64,000 nt of DNA, taken from assembly GCA_963740255.1 (NCBI GenBank), contig CAVUDO010000006.1, forward strand, positions 874,318 through 938,317, written 5' to 3'. Below, piece after piece: positions 43,487 through 53,864 of the stretch (the stretch's first letter is position 1; the number at the start of each line of letters is the position of its first letter). The position numbers and the translations under genes were made by a program. Source of the DNA: CAVUDO01 sp963740255 (GTDB lineage Bacteria > Actinomycetota > Actinomycetes > Mycobacteriales > Cryptosporangiaceae). A model generated the notes under the pieces. It did not search any database and was not told the DNA's origin. It was given only the letters and a program-made list of their open reading frames with translations.

Positions 43487-43877
43487 CCGGTGCTGGGGGT
43501 GAGCCCGGACGCCGGGTCGGCTGGCGGCCGCGGTGACCGGACTGGCGCGGACCGCGAGCCGCGATCCCACGAGTCGGGCGGAGCCGGCCGTGACTCGGCG
43601 TGTCGCCGTCCTGGCGCGTCGCCGGGCACGTCTGGACGGCCGCCCGCGTTGAACAGGCAGGACGGTCGAATACCGGGCGACGGCAGGGACAACCGGGCGC
43701 CAACAGGGGGTGACGCGGGCCTCCCGAGCTATTAGCGTCGAGGGCGCGGGCACAACGTTCCGCCACGGAGAGGAGGTCTGTGACCGACCGGTCGCCTGGC
43801 CCGCGGACGACCGGAGGCAGTCGTCACGGAACCGCCGTCGAGCGGTGCGCCGAATCGCGGAAACGTGGGAGGTACGT
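43487..43877 (+). promoter_or_regulatory. 391-bp leader region of hpf with possible small upstream ORF
   Basis: No established gene. A GTG at 43780 has an excellent ribosome site, AGAGGAGGT at 43769-43777, and opens a 70-codon frame that overlaps the start of hpf in another frame. The encoded peptide is not conserved-looking (MTDRSPGPRTTGGSRHG...), so it may be a translated leader rather than a functional protein. AT-rich CTATTAGCG near 43730 could be part of the promoter. Confidence 0.35.
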
Positions 43878-44525
43878 GTGGACACTCGTGTGGACATCGT
43901 CGTCAAAGGTCGCAACGTCGAGGTGCCCGAGCACTACCGGCAGCACGTCAGCGAGAAACTGGCCCGCATCGAGCGCTACGACCAGAAGCTGATCCGCGTC
44001 GATGTCGAGCTGTCGCACGAGAAGAACCCCCGGCAGTCCCCGTCCTGTCAGCGTGTCGAGATCACCTGCAAGTCCCGCGGTCCGGTCATCCGCAGCGAGG
44101 CGTGCGCAGCCGACTTCTACAGCGCGCTGGACCTCGCGATCACCAAGTTGCAGAGCCGCCTGAGCCGCGTCGCCGACCGGCGCAGGGTGCACCACGGACG
44201 CCGTACCCCGATCTCGGTCGCCGCGGCCACCGCGCAGACCCTCACGGCGCTCGAACCGGCCCCGGCCTCAGCCAACGGTTCCGGCGAGCCGGTCGGTGTC
44301 CTGGAGGAGGTCCAGGAGGTCCAGGAGGTCGAGGACTTCACGCCCGGCCGCATCGTCCGCGAGAAGGAACACCCGGCCAAGCCGATGGGCGTGGACGACG
44401 CGCTCTTCGAGATGGAACTCGTCGGCCACGACTTCTACCTGTTCAGCGATGTCGACACCGGTCGGCCCAGCGTGGTGTACCGGCGCAAGGGCTACGACTA
44501 CGGGGTCATCAGCCTGTCGATGTGA
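43878..44525 (+). CDS. hpf: Long-form ribosome hibernation-promoting factor
   Basis: A 215-residue long-form HPF that binds the 30S decoding region and dimerises ribosomes into 100S particles. GTG 43878 has GGGAGG five bases upstream. Residues 1-100 are the S30AE domain (VDIVVKGRNVEVPEHYRQHVSEKL, LIRVDVELSHEKNP, DFYSALDLAITKLQSRLSR). Residues 150-215 are the C-terminal dimerisation domain (IVREKEHPAKPMGVDDALFEMELVGHDFYLFSDVDTGRPSVVYRRKGYDYGVISL). The two are joined by an Ala/Val-rich linker with three VQEV repeats. It sits two genes after lpqB and before secA, a conserved order. Confidence 0.95.
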   Translation: MDTRVDIVVKGRNVEVPEHYRQHVSEKLARIERYDQKLIRVDVELSHEKNPRQSPSCQRVEITCKSRGPVIRSEACAADFYSALDLAITKLQSRLSRVADRRRVHHGRRTPISVAAATAQTLTALEPAPASANGSGEPVGVLEEVQEVQEVEDFTPGRIVREKEHPAKPMGVDDALFEMELVGHDFYLFSDVDTGRPSVVYRRKGYDYGVISLSM

Positions 44526-44543
44526 CGGGCGTCGAACCCGGTT

Positions 44544-44628
44544 GCCAGGCCGAGCCTCGTGCCAGGCCGAGCCTCGTGCCAGGCCGAGCCTCGTGCCAGG
44601 TCGAACCTCGTGCCAGGTCGAACCTGGT
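44544..44628. repeat. Five tandem 17-bp palindrome-containing repeats between hpf and secA
   Basis: Units begin at 44544, 44561, 44578, 44595 and 44612. Units 1-3 read GCCAGGCCGAGCCTCGT; unit 4 GCCAGGTCGAACCTCGT; unit 5 GCCAGGTCGAACCTGGT. Each contains an inverted repeat AGGY-CGA-RCCT. Between units 3 and 4, C to T in the left arm is matched by G to A in the right arm, so the symmetry is preserved; unit 5 extends it to CCAGGT-CGA-ACCTGG. The rest of the 379-bp spacer (44526-44904) holds no supported gene, and the secA promoter must lie after the array. Confidence 0.9.
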
Positions 44629-44904
44629 GTCAGGTGAACACGGCGGTGCCCTCGGGACGGTCTGTTCCGGCGGCACTGCCGCACCGTGCGGCGGCTACCG
44701 GTCGCGCGTCAGGTGATCGCCGGTGGCGATGTTCGGCCTCGCGGGAACCTCACGAGCGTCCGCGCGGTTTACTTTCCGAGGGCCGCGCGGCGTGCCGGCC
44801 GCGTCCGTACGGCGACGGCGGGCAGACGACGGCGACCCGGCCACCGGCCGGAGCGCACCGTGCCTACGATGGTGGCCAGGACATTCTAGGGAGCTGACCG
44901 ATCC

Positions 44905-47799
<2,895 letters not shown>

Positions 47800-47936
47800 C
47801 GCAGGCCCCTCGCCAGCCGTTTCGGTCAGGGTTTCTCCCGCCGTGTGGCGGCTTGACTTCGTCCGGCCGTCGGCATGTAGTGCAGGGAGGAGTCTTCCCA
47901 GGTCGGGAGGCTACGGCGACATTCGTGGGGGGTCGG

Positions 47937-48086
47937 ATGCGTCGTCTGGAGAGTTTCGCGGGTGTGCTGGCCGACGGTCGGACGACGGGGTTCAGCTCGT
48001 TCGAGGCGGGCCTGCTGGTGGTGGCGGGCGCGGCGCTGCTCGGCATGGCCGCGCTGCTGCTGGTGCGCTGGCGCACCGGCCGCTGA
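47937..48086 (+). CDS. Small single-span membrane protein
   Basis: A 49-residue peptide starting at ATG 47937 with GGGGGG six bases upstream. It has a charged N-terminus (MRRLESFAGVLADGRTTG) followed by one membrane span, EAGLLVVAGAALLGMAALLLV, and a basic end RWRTGR. It is too short for family assignment. Start and span are convincing for a real small membrane protein, but coding status rests on these alone. Confidence 0.5.
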   Translation: MRRLESFAGVLADGRTTGFSSFEAGLLVVAGAALLGMAALLLVRWRTGR

Positions 48087-48201
48087 CCCCCCGCGCCCCG
48101 AACCTGACGGCTGCCGACCTGGTGGGGCCGGCGGCCAACCCGGCTCGCCTAACGGGCTCGGCCCACCCGGGCGCGCCCAGCCGGATCGTCGCGCCGGGGC
48201 G

Positions 48202-48819
48202 TCAGAGGATGTCGAGGACCGTGCACCGCCAGCGGCCGTCAATGCCTTCCAGGCGCATGGCCACCGCACGCACGCGTCCGCCCCACCGCACGACCAGGGT
48301 GACCTCGGCGACGCCGTCCGCGGGCTCGCACACGCGGGGGGTGCCGATGCCCAGCCGGTTGCGCGTGCCACCGGTCGGCGAGGGTTCGGCCGCTGGGCCG
48401 CTGTCGGGCGGGCGCCGGAGCGAAGCGGCCAGTTGCCGGGCGACGCTCTCGTAGGCGGCCTCGTCCAGGTGCGGCATGAGCTGTTGCAACGGCCGCCGGC
48501 CGCCGAGCACCTCCAGCACCGCCACCACGAGGCTTCTGGCCTGCTCGGCGGGGTCGGACAGCGCGGACCGCGACGTCGGCAGCGGGCCGAACGGGTCGGT
48601 CTTCTCGTCCGGCACGTCGACCCGCGGCGGCAACGGCAGGACGGCCGGCGGCACAGCGTCGCCGAACGGCAGCTCGACGGGTGGGTGCACGACCCGCAGG
48701 TGACGGCGGGTGGGACGGGCCAGCTCGACCGGTGGTTCCAGGGAAGGGGCCGGCCGGAGCCGGACCACCGCTGCCGCCAGCGGGCGGCGGGGCGGTTGGA
48801 CTGCCAGCGGTGCGGTCAT
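48202..48819 (-). CDS. Rv3235-family protein
   Basis: A 205-residue protein from ATG 48819 (GGAGAG five bases upstream). The C-terminal half, EQARSLVVAVLEVLGGRRPLQQLMPHL, TLVVRWGGRVRAVAMRLEGIDGRWRCTVLDIL, has the pattern of the Rv3235 family encoded close to secA in mycobacteria and other actinobacteria. The N-terminal half is Pro-rich. The function of the family is unknown. It ends a minus-strand gene pair with the LysM protein upstream. Confidence 0.85.
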   Translation of the reverse strand: MTAPLAVQPPRRPLAAAVVRLRPAPSLEPPVELARPTRRHLRVVHPPVELPFGDAVPPAVLPLPPRVDVPDEKTDPFGPLPTSRSALSDPAEQARSLVVAVLEVLGGRRPLQQLMPHLDEAAYESVARQLAASLRRPPDSGPAAEPSPTGGTRNRLGIGTPRVCEPADGVAEVTLVVRWGGRVRAVAMRLEGIDGRWRCTVLDIL

Positions 48820-48838
48820 GGTGACTCTCCTGTCGGGG

Positions 48839-48902
48839 TGCGGCGGCGTCGGGCGGGTCAGCGTCGGGGGTGCGGCGGCGTCGGGCGGGTCAGCGTCGGG
48901 GG
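48839..48902. repeat. 32-bp tandem duplication
   Basis: Two perfect copies (48839-48870 and 48871-48902) of a 32-bp G-rich unit beginning TGCGGCGGCGTCGGGCGGG. The second copy contains the LysM gene's stop codon (48890-48892) and final codons, so duplication has altered only the intergenic side. Confidence 0.85.
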
Positions 48903-49642
48903 TCCGGGGGTCCGAGGCGTTGATCGGGGAGGAGCAGGTCGGGGTCGTCGCCCACGACGGCTCGGTTGGCCGCCCACCAGCGGGGCCATTCGGCGGCGAT
49001 CTCGCGGTCGCCGGCGTGGGCACCGAGGTGCGCCTTCGCGATCGACCAGAGTGAGTCGCCGCGCAGCACCACCACCTCGGCTCCGGTCTGCCTCGGCGTG
49101 ACCACCGGGAGCGGTGACTCGCCCGGTGGCGATGCGCGGCTCGACGGCGTCGCGGGCGCCGGCGGGTTGGCGGGCTTGCCGGCGACTGCCTCGGCGAGCG
49201 GGCTGCGGGGGGCGGTGACGGGCCAGTCGAGGTCGAGTTGCGCCACGGCCGCGACTCGCGGCGGCTGGACGGGATCGGCGTGGGCCGCGGCACCGATCCC
49301 GGTCAGCAGGGCGACACCGAGCAGGCCCGCCAGCAGGCGCCGCGCCGCCGCCGGAACGACCGCGCCGCTGACCCGGGTCGCCACCCGGCCGAGCCGCCCG
49401 GGGAGCGCGCCGGCGGCCACCGACGTGCCCGCGACGATCAGCCAGGCGAGGGCCGCCCAGGCCAGGACCCCCACCAGCGACAAGGCGACCGCGTCCGCGC
49501 CCAGCGCGTCGGCGGTGGCCTGCGGGGCGGTGCTGACCGCGGTGAGCTCGTCCCGCAGCCGACCCGGCGGCGCGAGCGCCGCGAGACCGCACGCCGCCGC
49601 GGCCAGCGCGCCTGCTGCGGTCGAAAGCCGACAAAGTTTCAC
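48890..49642 (-). CDS. Membrane-anchored LysM-domain protein
   Basis: A 250-residue protein from GTG 49642 (AAAGGA seven bases upstream). Residues 5-28 form an N-terminal hydrophobic segment and two further spans lie at about 52-75 and 95-115 (VGVLAWAALAWLIVAG, LLAGLLGVALLTGIGAAAH). A Pro-rich linker leads to the C-terminal LysM-like module (VVLRGDSLWSIAKAHLGAHAGDREIA ... WWAANRAVVGDDPDLLLPDQRL), which binds peptidoglycan outside the membrane. It belongs to the secA-linked actinobacterial gene block. Confidence 0.85.
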   Translation of the reverse strand: MKLCRLSTAAGALAAAACGLAALAPPGRLRDELTAVSTAPQATADALGADAVALSLVGVLAWAALAWLIVAGTSVAAGALPGRLGRVATRVSGAVVPAAARRLLAGLLGVALLTGIGAAAHADPVQPPRVAAVAQLDLDWPVTAPRSPLAEAVAGKPANPPAPATPSSRASPPGESPLPVVTPRQTGAEVVVLRGDSLWSIAKAHLGAHAGDREIAAEWPRWWAANRAVVGDDPDLLLPDQRLGPPDPRR

Positions 49643-49747
49643 GCCATGTTCCTTTGTTTGAATGTGTTTACCTTTTCTAGCGTACGATGCATTCAGGCGC
49701 AAGAGCCTTCGTTTGCGTCCGTTTGCTTCTCGGGGAAGGTGTTGTCG

Positions 49748-50419
49748 ATGGCCACCGGTGCCGGCAGAGTGGGCTGCATGGGTGAGGACGGCGGGGGCGG
49801 CGTGGGCTCGGGTGCGGCCGGTACCGGTCCGTGGGATGGGTCCACCGGCGCAGCCGCCGGGCCGGGCCGGTGGGAGCGCCTGTTCGCCGACCTGACCTCA
49901 GAGTTGGACGCGGCCGACTCGGCCACGCTCGAGGCCGAGGTGAGCGACCGCACCCGCCGGGAGTTCACCCGGCTCCGCCTCGTCGACCGGCTCCGTGCCG
50001 CCATCGGTCACCGGGTCGGGGTCGCGCTGCCGGCCGAAGGGCAGCTCGACGGGGTCCTCCGCGAGGTCGGTCCCGACTGGATGCTGCTGGCGGAGAACGG
50101 CATGCGGGAGGTGCTCGTCCCGCTCGCCGCGGTGTGCGGGGTGACCGGCCTGGGCCTGGCCACGGCGATGCCGGGTAGCGAGGGCGTGGTGGCGGCGCGG
50201 CTCGACCTCCGGTACGCGCTCCGCCGGCTGGCGCGCGACCGGGCCCCACTCGCGCTGCGTCTGGCCGATCGCTCCCTGCTGCACGGCACGTGCGACCGGG
50301 TGGGCAGCGACTTCCTCGAGGTGGCAGAGCACGATCCCGGCGAGCCGCGCCGGCCGGGGGCGGTACGCCGCGTCCGGGCCGTGCCGCTCACGGCCGTCGT
50401 GGCCGTTCGCGCCGGCTAG
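49748..50419 (+). CDS. Conserved hypothetical protein of the secA region
   Basis: A 223-residue protein from ATG 49748. The first 40 residues are Gly-rich and disordered. The rest has WERLFADLTSELDAADSATLEAEVSDRTRREFTRLRLVDRLRAAIG, then a beta-rich domain with VGVALPAEGQLDGVLREVGPDWMLLAENGMREVLVPLAAV and LLHGTCDRVGSDFLEVAEHD. This two-part design (helical, then repeated SH3-like strands) recurs in uncharacterised actinobacterial proteins encoded between secA and rRNA/HTH genes. Divergent from the LysM gene across a 105-bp AT-richer spacer. Confidence 0.8.
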   Translation: MATGAGRVGCMGEDGGGGVGSGAAGTGPWDGSTGAAAGPGRWERLFADLTSELDAADSATLEAEVSDRTRREFTRLRLVDRLRAAIGHRVGVALPAEGQLDGVLREVGPDWMLLAENGMREVLVPLAAVCGVTGLGLATAMPGSEGVVAARLDLRYALRRLARDRAPLALRLADRSLLHGTCDRVGSDFLEVAEHDPGEPRRPGAVRRVRAVPLTAVVAVRAG

Positions 50420-50439
50420 GCCCGCCGCGCGGCGGGCCT
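50418..50439. terminator. Perfect 22-bp palindrome, bidirectional terminator candidate
   Basis: AGGCCCGCCGC and GCGGCGGGCCT form a perfect 11-bp-arm palindrome that starts inside the stop codon of the upstream gene and stands between two convergent genes, so it may terminate both. There is no T-tract. Confidence 0.65.
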
Positions 50440-50558
50440 GGATGCGCGTCACGGGCCCGGGACGGGCGGCGTCGCGAGACCTGGGGCATGGTGCTGGCGG
50501 TGGCCGTGTCGCCCCGGCGGCGCGGTGGACCGCTGTCCCCGTGGCGATGGGCCGGACG

Positions 50559-50810
50559 TCAGCGGCGTTCGAGTTCGTCCGCGGAGGCGTCGCCGTAGGT
50601 GAAGGGGTGCTCGCGGACGAACGTGCGGGTCTCGGCGTACATCCGCTCGATGTAGCGTTCGAGTTCCGCGCGCTCGACCCGCCACTGACCGCGTCCACCG
50701 ACTTTGATCGCCGGGAGTTCACCGGAGCGCACCAGCGCATAGGTCTGCGACGACGAGATGTTGAGCACCTCGGCTACGTCGGAGAGCTGCAGGAAGCGCT
50801 CGGCGGCCAT
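50559..50810 (-). CDS. Excisionase-family helix-turn-helix protein
   Basis: An 83-residue DNA-binding protein from ATG 50810 (GGAG seven bases upstream). The HTH_17/MerR-type motif is FLQLSDVAEVLNISSSQTYALVRSGELPAIKVGGRGQWRVER, followed by a helical tail LERYIERMYAETRTFVREH. Despite the excisionase name, members near secA in actinobacteria are chromosomal regulators without any prophage link, and none is visible here. Targets are unknown. Confidence 0.9.
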   Translation of the reverse strand: MAAERFLQLSDVAEVLNISSSQTYALVRSGELPAIKVGGRGQWRVERAELERYIERMYAETRTFVREHPFTYGDASADELERR

Positions 50811-51034
50811 CGGGTTTCTCCAATGTGAGCGGGAGCGGGCACATCGAGTCTGCCACCGGATGCATCCGGATGCCTGCGGCTGTCCACACCGTCGTGCGGT
50901 TGTGGACGACAGTTGCTCCGGGGGTGGGGGGATGAGGCACGATGGCATCCGGCCCAGCTTCCGGGAGTACGGTGCGGCACCACGCCGACGCGCGACGACC
51001 GGTGCCGCCCCCCAGCCGGCCCAGGAAGGGACCC

Positions 51035-51763
51035 ATGACCGCGCCCGCTTCTCCGCCCGTCATCCGGCAACGGTTGCCCTCCTGGCTGGATCTCCGGCTG
51101 GTGGCCGGCGTCCTGCTGGTGCTGATCTCGATCCTGGTCGGCGCCCGGGTGGTCGCGGCGGCCGACGAGACCACCCGGGTGTGGGCGATCGGCGCCGACC
51201 TGGCGGCCGGCACCGTGCTCACCCGGGACGACCTGCGGCCGGCGCGGGTGCGCCTGGTCGACGGTGCCGACCGCTACCTGCCGGTGGGCGAGTCGCCGGT
51301 CGGGCGCACCCTCACCCGCGACCTCGGCCGCGGCGAACTCGTACCCCGGGCCGCGCTCACCGCCAAGCCGTGCGGGAGTGAGGTGAGCATCCCGGTCACC
51401 ACCCAGCATGTCCCCGCGTCGCTGCGCAAGGGCTTCCGGATCGACGTCTTCGCCACCGACAAGAAGGACCAGGGAGCGGCCACCACCCAGGTGCTGCACG
51501 CGGTGACCGTGCAGGCGGTCCTCAAGCCGACCTCGGGCTTCCTCAGCGCGAACGCCGAATGGTCGATCGTCGTCCGGGTGCCGGAGGACGCCGCCGGCGT
51601 GGTGTTCCAGGCGGTCCGCACGGCCGACATCGACATCGCGATCGTGGACGGCGCCGCCGCCAACGACGGCTGCGGCGTGGCCTCGCCGGGGGCCCCCGCG
51701 GGTCAGCCCGCACCGAACCCGCCGGGCGGCACGCCGCAGCCGAGCCCCACCGTCCGGCGCTGA
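51035..51763 (+). CDS. SAF-domain (CpaB/RcpC-like) protein
   Basis: A 242-residue protein from ATG 51035 (GAAGGG six bases upstream). One membrane span (LVAGVLLVLISILVGARVVAA) is followed by the SAF domain, VWAIGADLAAGTVLTRDDLRPARVRLVDGADRYLPVGESPVGRTLTRDLGRGELV. The central part resembles CpaB pilus-assembly proteins and the tail is Pro-rich. It is followed after 4 bp by the CpaE-like ATPase, so the two likely work together, as in Tad-type pilus clusters. No secretin, TadA or pilin gene is visible in the window. Confidence 0.85.
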   Translation: MTAPASPPVIRQRLPSWLDLRLVAGVLLVLISILVGARVVAAADETTRVWAIGADLAAGTVLTRDDLRPARVRLVDGADRYLPVGESPVGRTLTRDLGRGELVPRAALTAKPCGSEVSIPVTTQHVPASLRKGFRIDVFATDKKDQGAATTQVLHAVTVQAVLKPTSGFLSANAEWSIVVRVPEDAAGVVFQAVRTADIDIAIVDGAAANDGCGVASPGAPAGQPAPNPPGGTPQPSPTVRR

Positions 51764-51767
51764 GGCC

Positions 51768-53069
51768 ATGAGCAGCCTGCCGGTCCTCACCGCTGTCACC
51801 GACGCCGACTGGGAGGCCGACCTCGTCGCGGCGCTGGAAGGCAACGAGCACGGTGTGACGGTCGTCCGCCGGTGCGTGGACGTCGCCGACCTGCTCGCGG
51901 CCGCGGCGTCGGGCACGGCGCGCGCCGTGGTGCTCTCCGCCGATCTCCGTCGGCTCGACCGCGCGGTGCTCGCGCAGCTCGGCACCGCCCGGGTGGGCGT
52001 GGTCGGCCTGGTAGTCCCGGGCGACGAGGACGCCGAGCGGCGGCTCCGCCAGCTCGGCGTGCTGCACGTGCTCCCGGCTGACGCCCCGCCGCCGGTGGTC
52101 GCCGAGGCGCTGCACACGGCGATCACCGAGGTGCCCGGACGGGCCGTGCTCGCGGCACCGGGCGACCCGCGCTCGGCGTTGCCCCAGCTGGGCGCCGCGC
52201 CGCCGGACGCCCCCGGCATGCCCGGCAACGGGACGGTCGTGGCGGTCTGGGGTCCGACCGGCGCTCCCGGCCGCACCACCGTGGCGGTGGGGCTCGCCGA
52301 CGAGGCGGCACGGCTGGGCGTGTCCACGCTGCTCGTCGACGCCGACACCTACGGCGGGGTGATCGCGCAGGTCCTCGGACTATTGGACGAGTCGCCCGGC
52401 CTTGCCGCGGCCGCCCGGCTGGACAACAACGGCCAGCTCGACGTCGCGGCCCTGGCGCGGCTGGCCCGCGCCCTGACACCGACGCTGCGGGTGCTGACCG
52501 GCATCAGCCGCGCCGACCGGTGGACGGAGATCCGGCCGGACTCGGTGCGCGGCGTACTCGAACGCGCCCGGGGGCTGGCGGCACTCACCGTGGTCGACTG
52601 CGGTTTCTGCCTGGAACAGGACGAGGAGCTGGCCTACGACACGATGGCGCCGCGGCGGAACGGCGCGACGCTGGCGGCGTTGGAGACGGCCGATGTCGTG
52701 CTGGCGGTCGGGTCGGCCGATCCGATCGGTGTGCACAGGCTCGTGCGCGGTCTGGCCAGCCTGGCCGAGACGCTTCCGGGCGTGACGCCCCGCGTGGTCG
52801 TGAACCGGCTCCGCGACGGTGTCGTGCCCGGCGACCCGCGACGCGAGATGGCGGCGGCCCTGCACCGGTTCGCCGGGATCGGCCACATCGAGGTCCTTCC
52901 GCACGACCTTGCCGCGCTCGACGGCGCGCTCGCCGACGGCCGCAGCCTGGCCGAGTCCGCGCCGACCTCGCGGCTGCGGCTGGCGCTGCTCGACCTCGCT
53001 GCACGCCTGTCTGGCCGCCCCCAACCGGTCGGGCCCGCCCGTCGCGCCCGGTTCAGGCTCACCTCATGA
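51768..53069 (+). CDS. CpaE-like MinD/ParA-type ATPase
   Basis: A 433-residue protein. Residues 1-140 resemble a receiver-like domain without phosphoacceptor (VLTAVTDADWEADLVAALEG ... VLHVLPADAPPPVVAEALH). The deviant Walker A is WGPTGAPGRTTVAVGLADEA at about residue 160, where the usual KGGVGKTT Lys is replaced by Arg. Walker A' VDADTYGG and the Walker B-like LTVVDCGF are present. CpaE proteins localise Tad pili or govern septum-linked positioning. The Lys to Arg change may reduce ATP hydrolysis. Coupled to the SAF gene upstream and overlapped by the HAD gene. Confidence 0.82.
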   Translation: MSSLPVLTAVTDADWEADLVAALEGNEHGVTVVRRCVDVADLLAAAASGTARAVVLSADLRRLDRAVLAQLGTARVGVVGLVVPGDEDAERRLRQLGVLHVLPADAPPPVVAEALHTAITEVPGRAVLAAPGDPRSALPQLGAAPPDAPGMPGNGTVVAVWGPTGAPGRTTVAVGLADEAARLGVSTLLVDADTYGGVIAQVLGLLDESPGLAAAARLDNNGQLDVAALARLARALTPTLRVLTGISRADRWTEIRPDSVRGVLERARGLAALTVVDCGFCLEQDEELAYDTMAPRRNGATLAALETADVVLAVGSADPIGVHRLVRGLASLAETLPGVTPRVVVNRLRDGVVPGDPRREMAAALHRFAGIGHIEVLPHDLAALDGALADGRSLAESAPTSRLRLALLDLAARLSGRPQPVGPARRARFRLTS

Positions 53070-53770
53070 CCGACGGCGTCGGCAGGCAGGACTCGCCGTC
53101 GGCGGTGTCGGGCGACGGCTCGGAGACCCCCTCGCGCCAGCGCGCGCTCGTCGTCGACTACGGCGGCGTCCTGACGACGTCCGTCGGCGAGACGTTCCGC
53201 GCCTGGAGCGCGGCGGACGGGCTCGACGCGGCCGAGGCCCAGGCCGTGATGTGGGAGATGTTCGGGGGAGAGCCCGCCACCAATCCCACCCACGCGCTGG
53301 AGCGGGGAGAGCTCGACCAGCACGAGTTCGAACGGCAGCTGGCAAGGCGGCTGCGGCGGGCCGACGGTGGCGAGGTCGTCGCTGCGGGGCTGCTGAACCG
53401 GATCTTCGCCGGCATGCGCATCGAGCCCCGGATGGTGGCAGCGGTCCGGCGTGCCAGGCAGGCCGGCCTGCGTACGGCTCTGCTCTCGAACTCCTGGGGG
53501 CTCGACTACGACCGGGCCGATTGGGAGACGATCTTCGAGACCGTCGTCATCTCCGGCGAGGTCGGCCTCCGCAAGCCCGAACCGGCGATCTACGCCCTGG
53601 CCGCCGAACGCCTGGAGCTCCCTCCCGGCGCCTGCGTCTTCGTCGACGACCTCGCCGTGAACGTCCGCGGCGCCGCCGCCGCCGGCATGATCGGCGTCCA
53701 TCACACCGACGTCGACCAGACGCTCGAGGAACTGGAGATCCTGCTGGGCGTCCCGTTCACGGACGCCTGA
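53066..53770 (+). CDS. HAD-family hydrolase
   Basis: A 234-residue haloacid dehalogenase-superfamily phosphatase-like protein; ATG 53066 overlaps the ATPase stop (ATGA). Motif I is VVDYGGVLTTS, in which the second Asp is replaced by Gly, as in the soluble epoxide hydrolase N-terminal/YihX-type subgroup. Motif II is LLSNSWGLD, motif III Lys GLRKPEPAIYALA, and motif IV CVFVDDLAVNVRGA. Loss of the general acid-base Asp may limit it to special substrates. It is coupled to the CpaE-like gene but has no evident functional link. Confidence 0.88.
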   Translation: MTDGVGRQDSPSAVSGDGSETPSRQRALVVDYGGVLTTSVGETFRAWSAADGLDAAEAQAVMWEMFGGEPATNPTHALERGELDQHEFERQLARRLRRADGGEVVAAGLLNRIFAGMRIEPRMVAAVRRARQAGLRTALLSNSWGLDYDRADWETIFETVVISGEVGLRKPEPAIYALAAERLELPPGACVFVDDLAVNVRGAAAAGMIGVHHTDVDQTLEELEILLGVPFTDA

Positions 53771-53780
53771 CGCCGACCTG

Positions 53781-53820
53781 AACCCGGCGGTGACGGACGG
53801 AACCCGGCGGTGACGGACGG
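53781..53820. repeat. 20-bp perfect tandem duplication
   Basis: AACCCGGCGGTGACGGACGG occurs twice in tandem (53781-53800, 53801-53820), in the spacer between the HAD and acyltransferase genes. It ends about 45 bases before the acyltransferase start, so it may overlap that gene's promoter. Confidence 0.85.
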
Positions 53821-53864
53821 CCGCGTGCCACGATGGAGGCCGGCTCGACGACCGGCGATGGGGG

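Noticed and set aside
44544..44628. CRISPR array or REP-type element
   Set aside because: 17-bp units directly abut without spacers, and no cas genes are present. The palindrome content suggests binding sites or hairpins instead.
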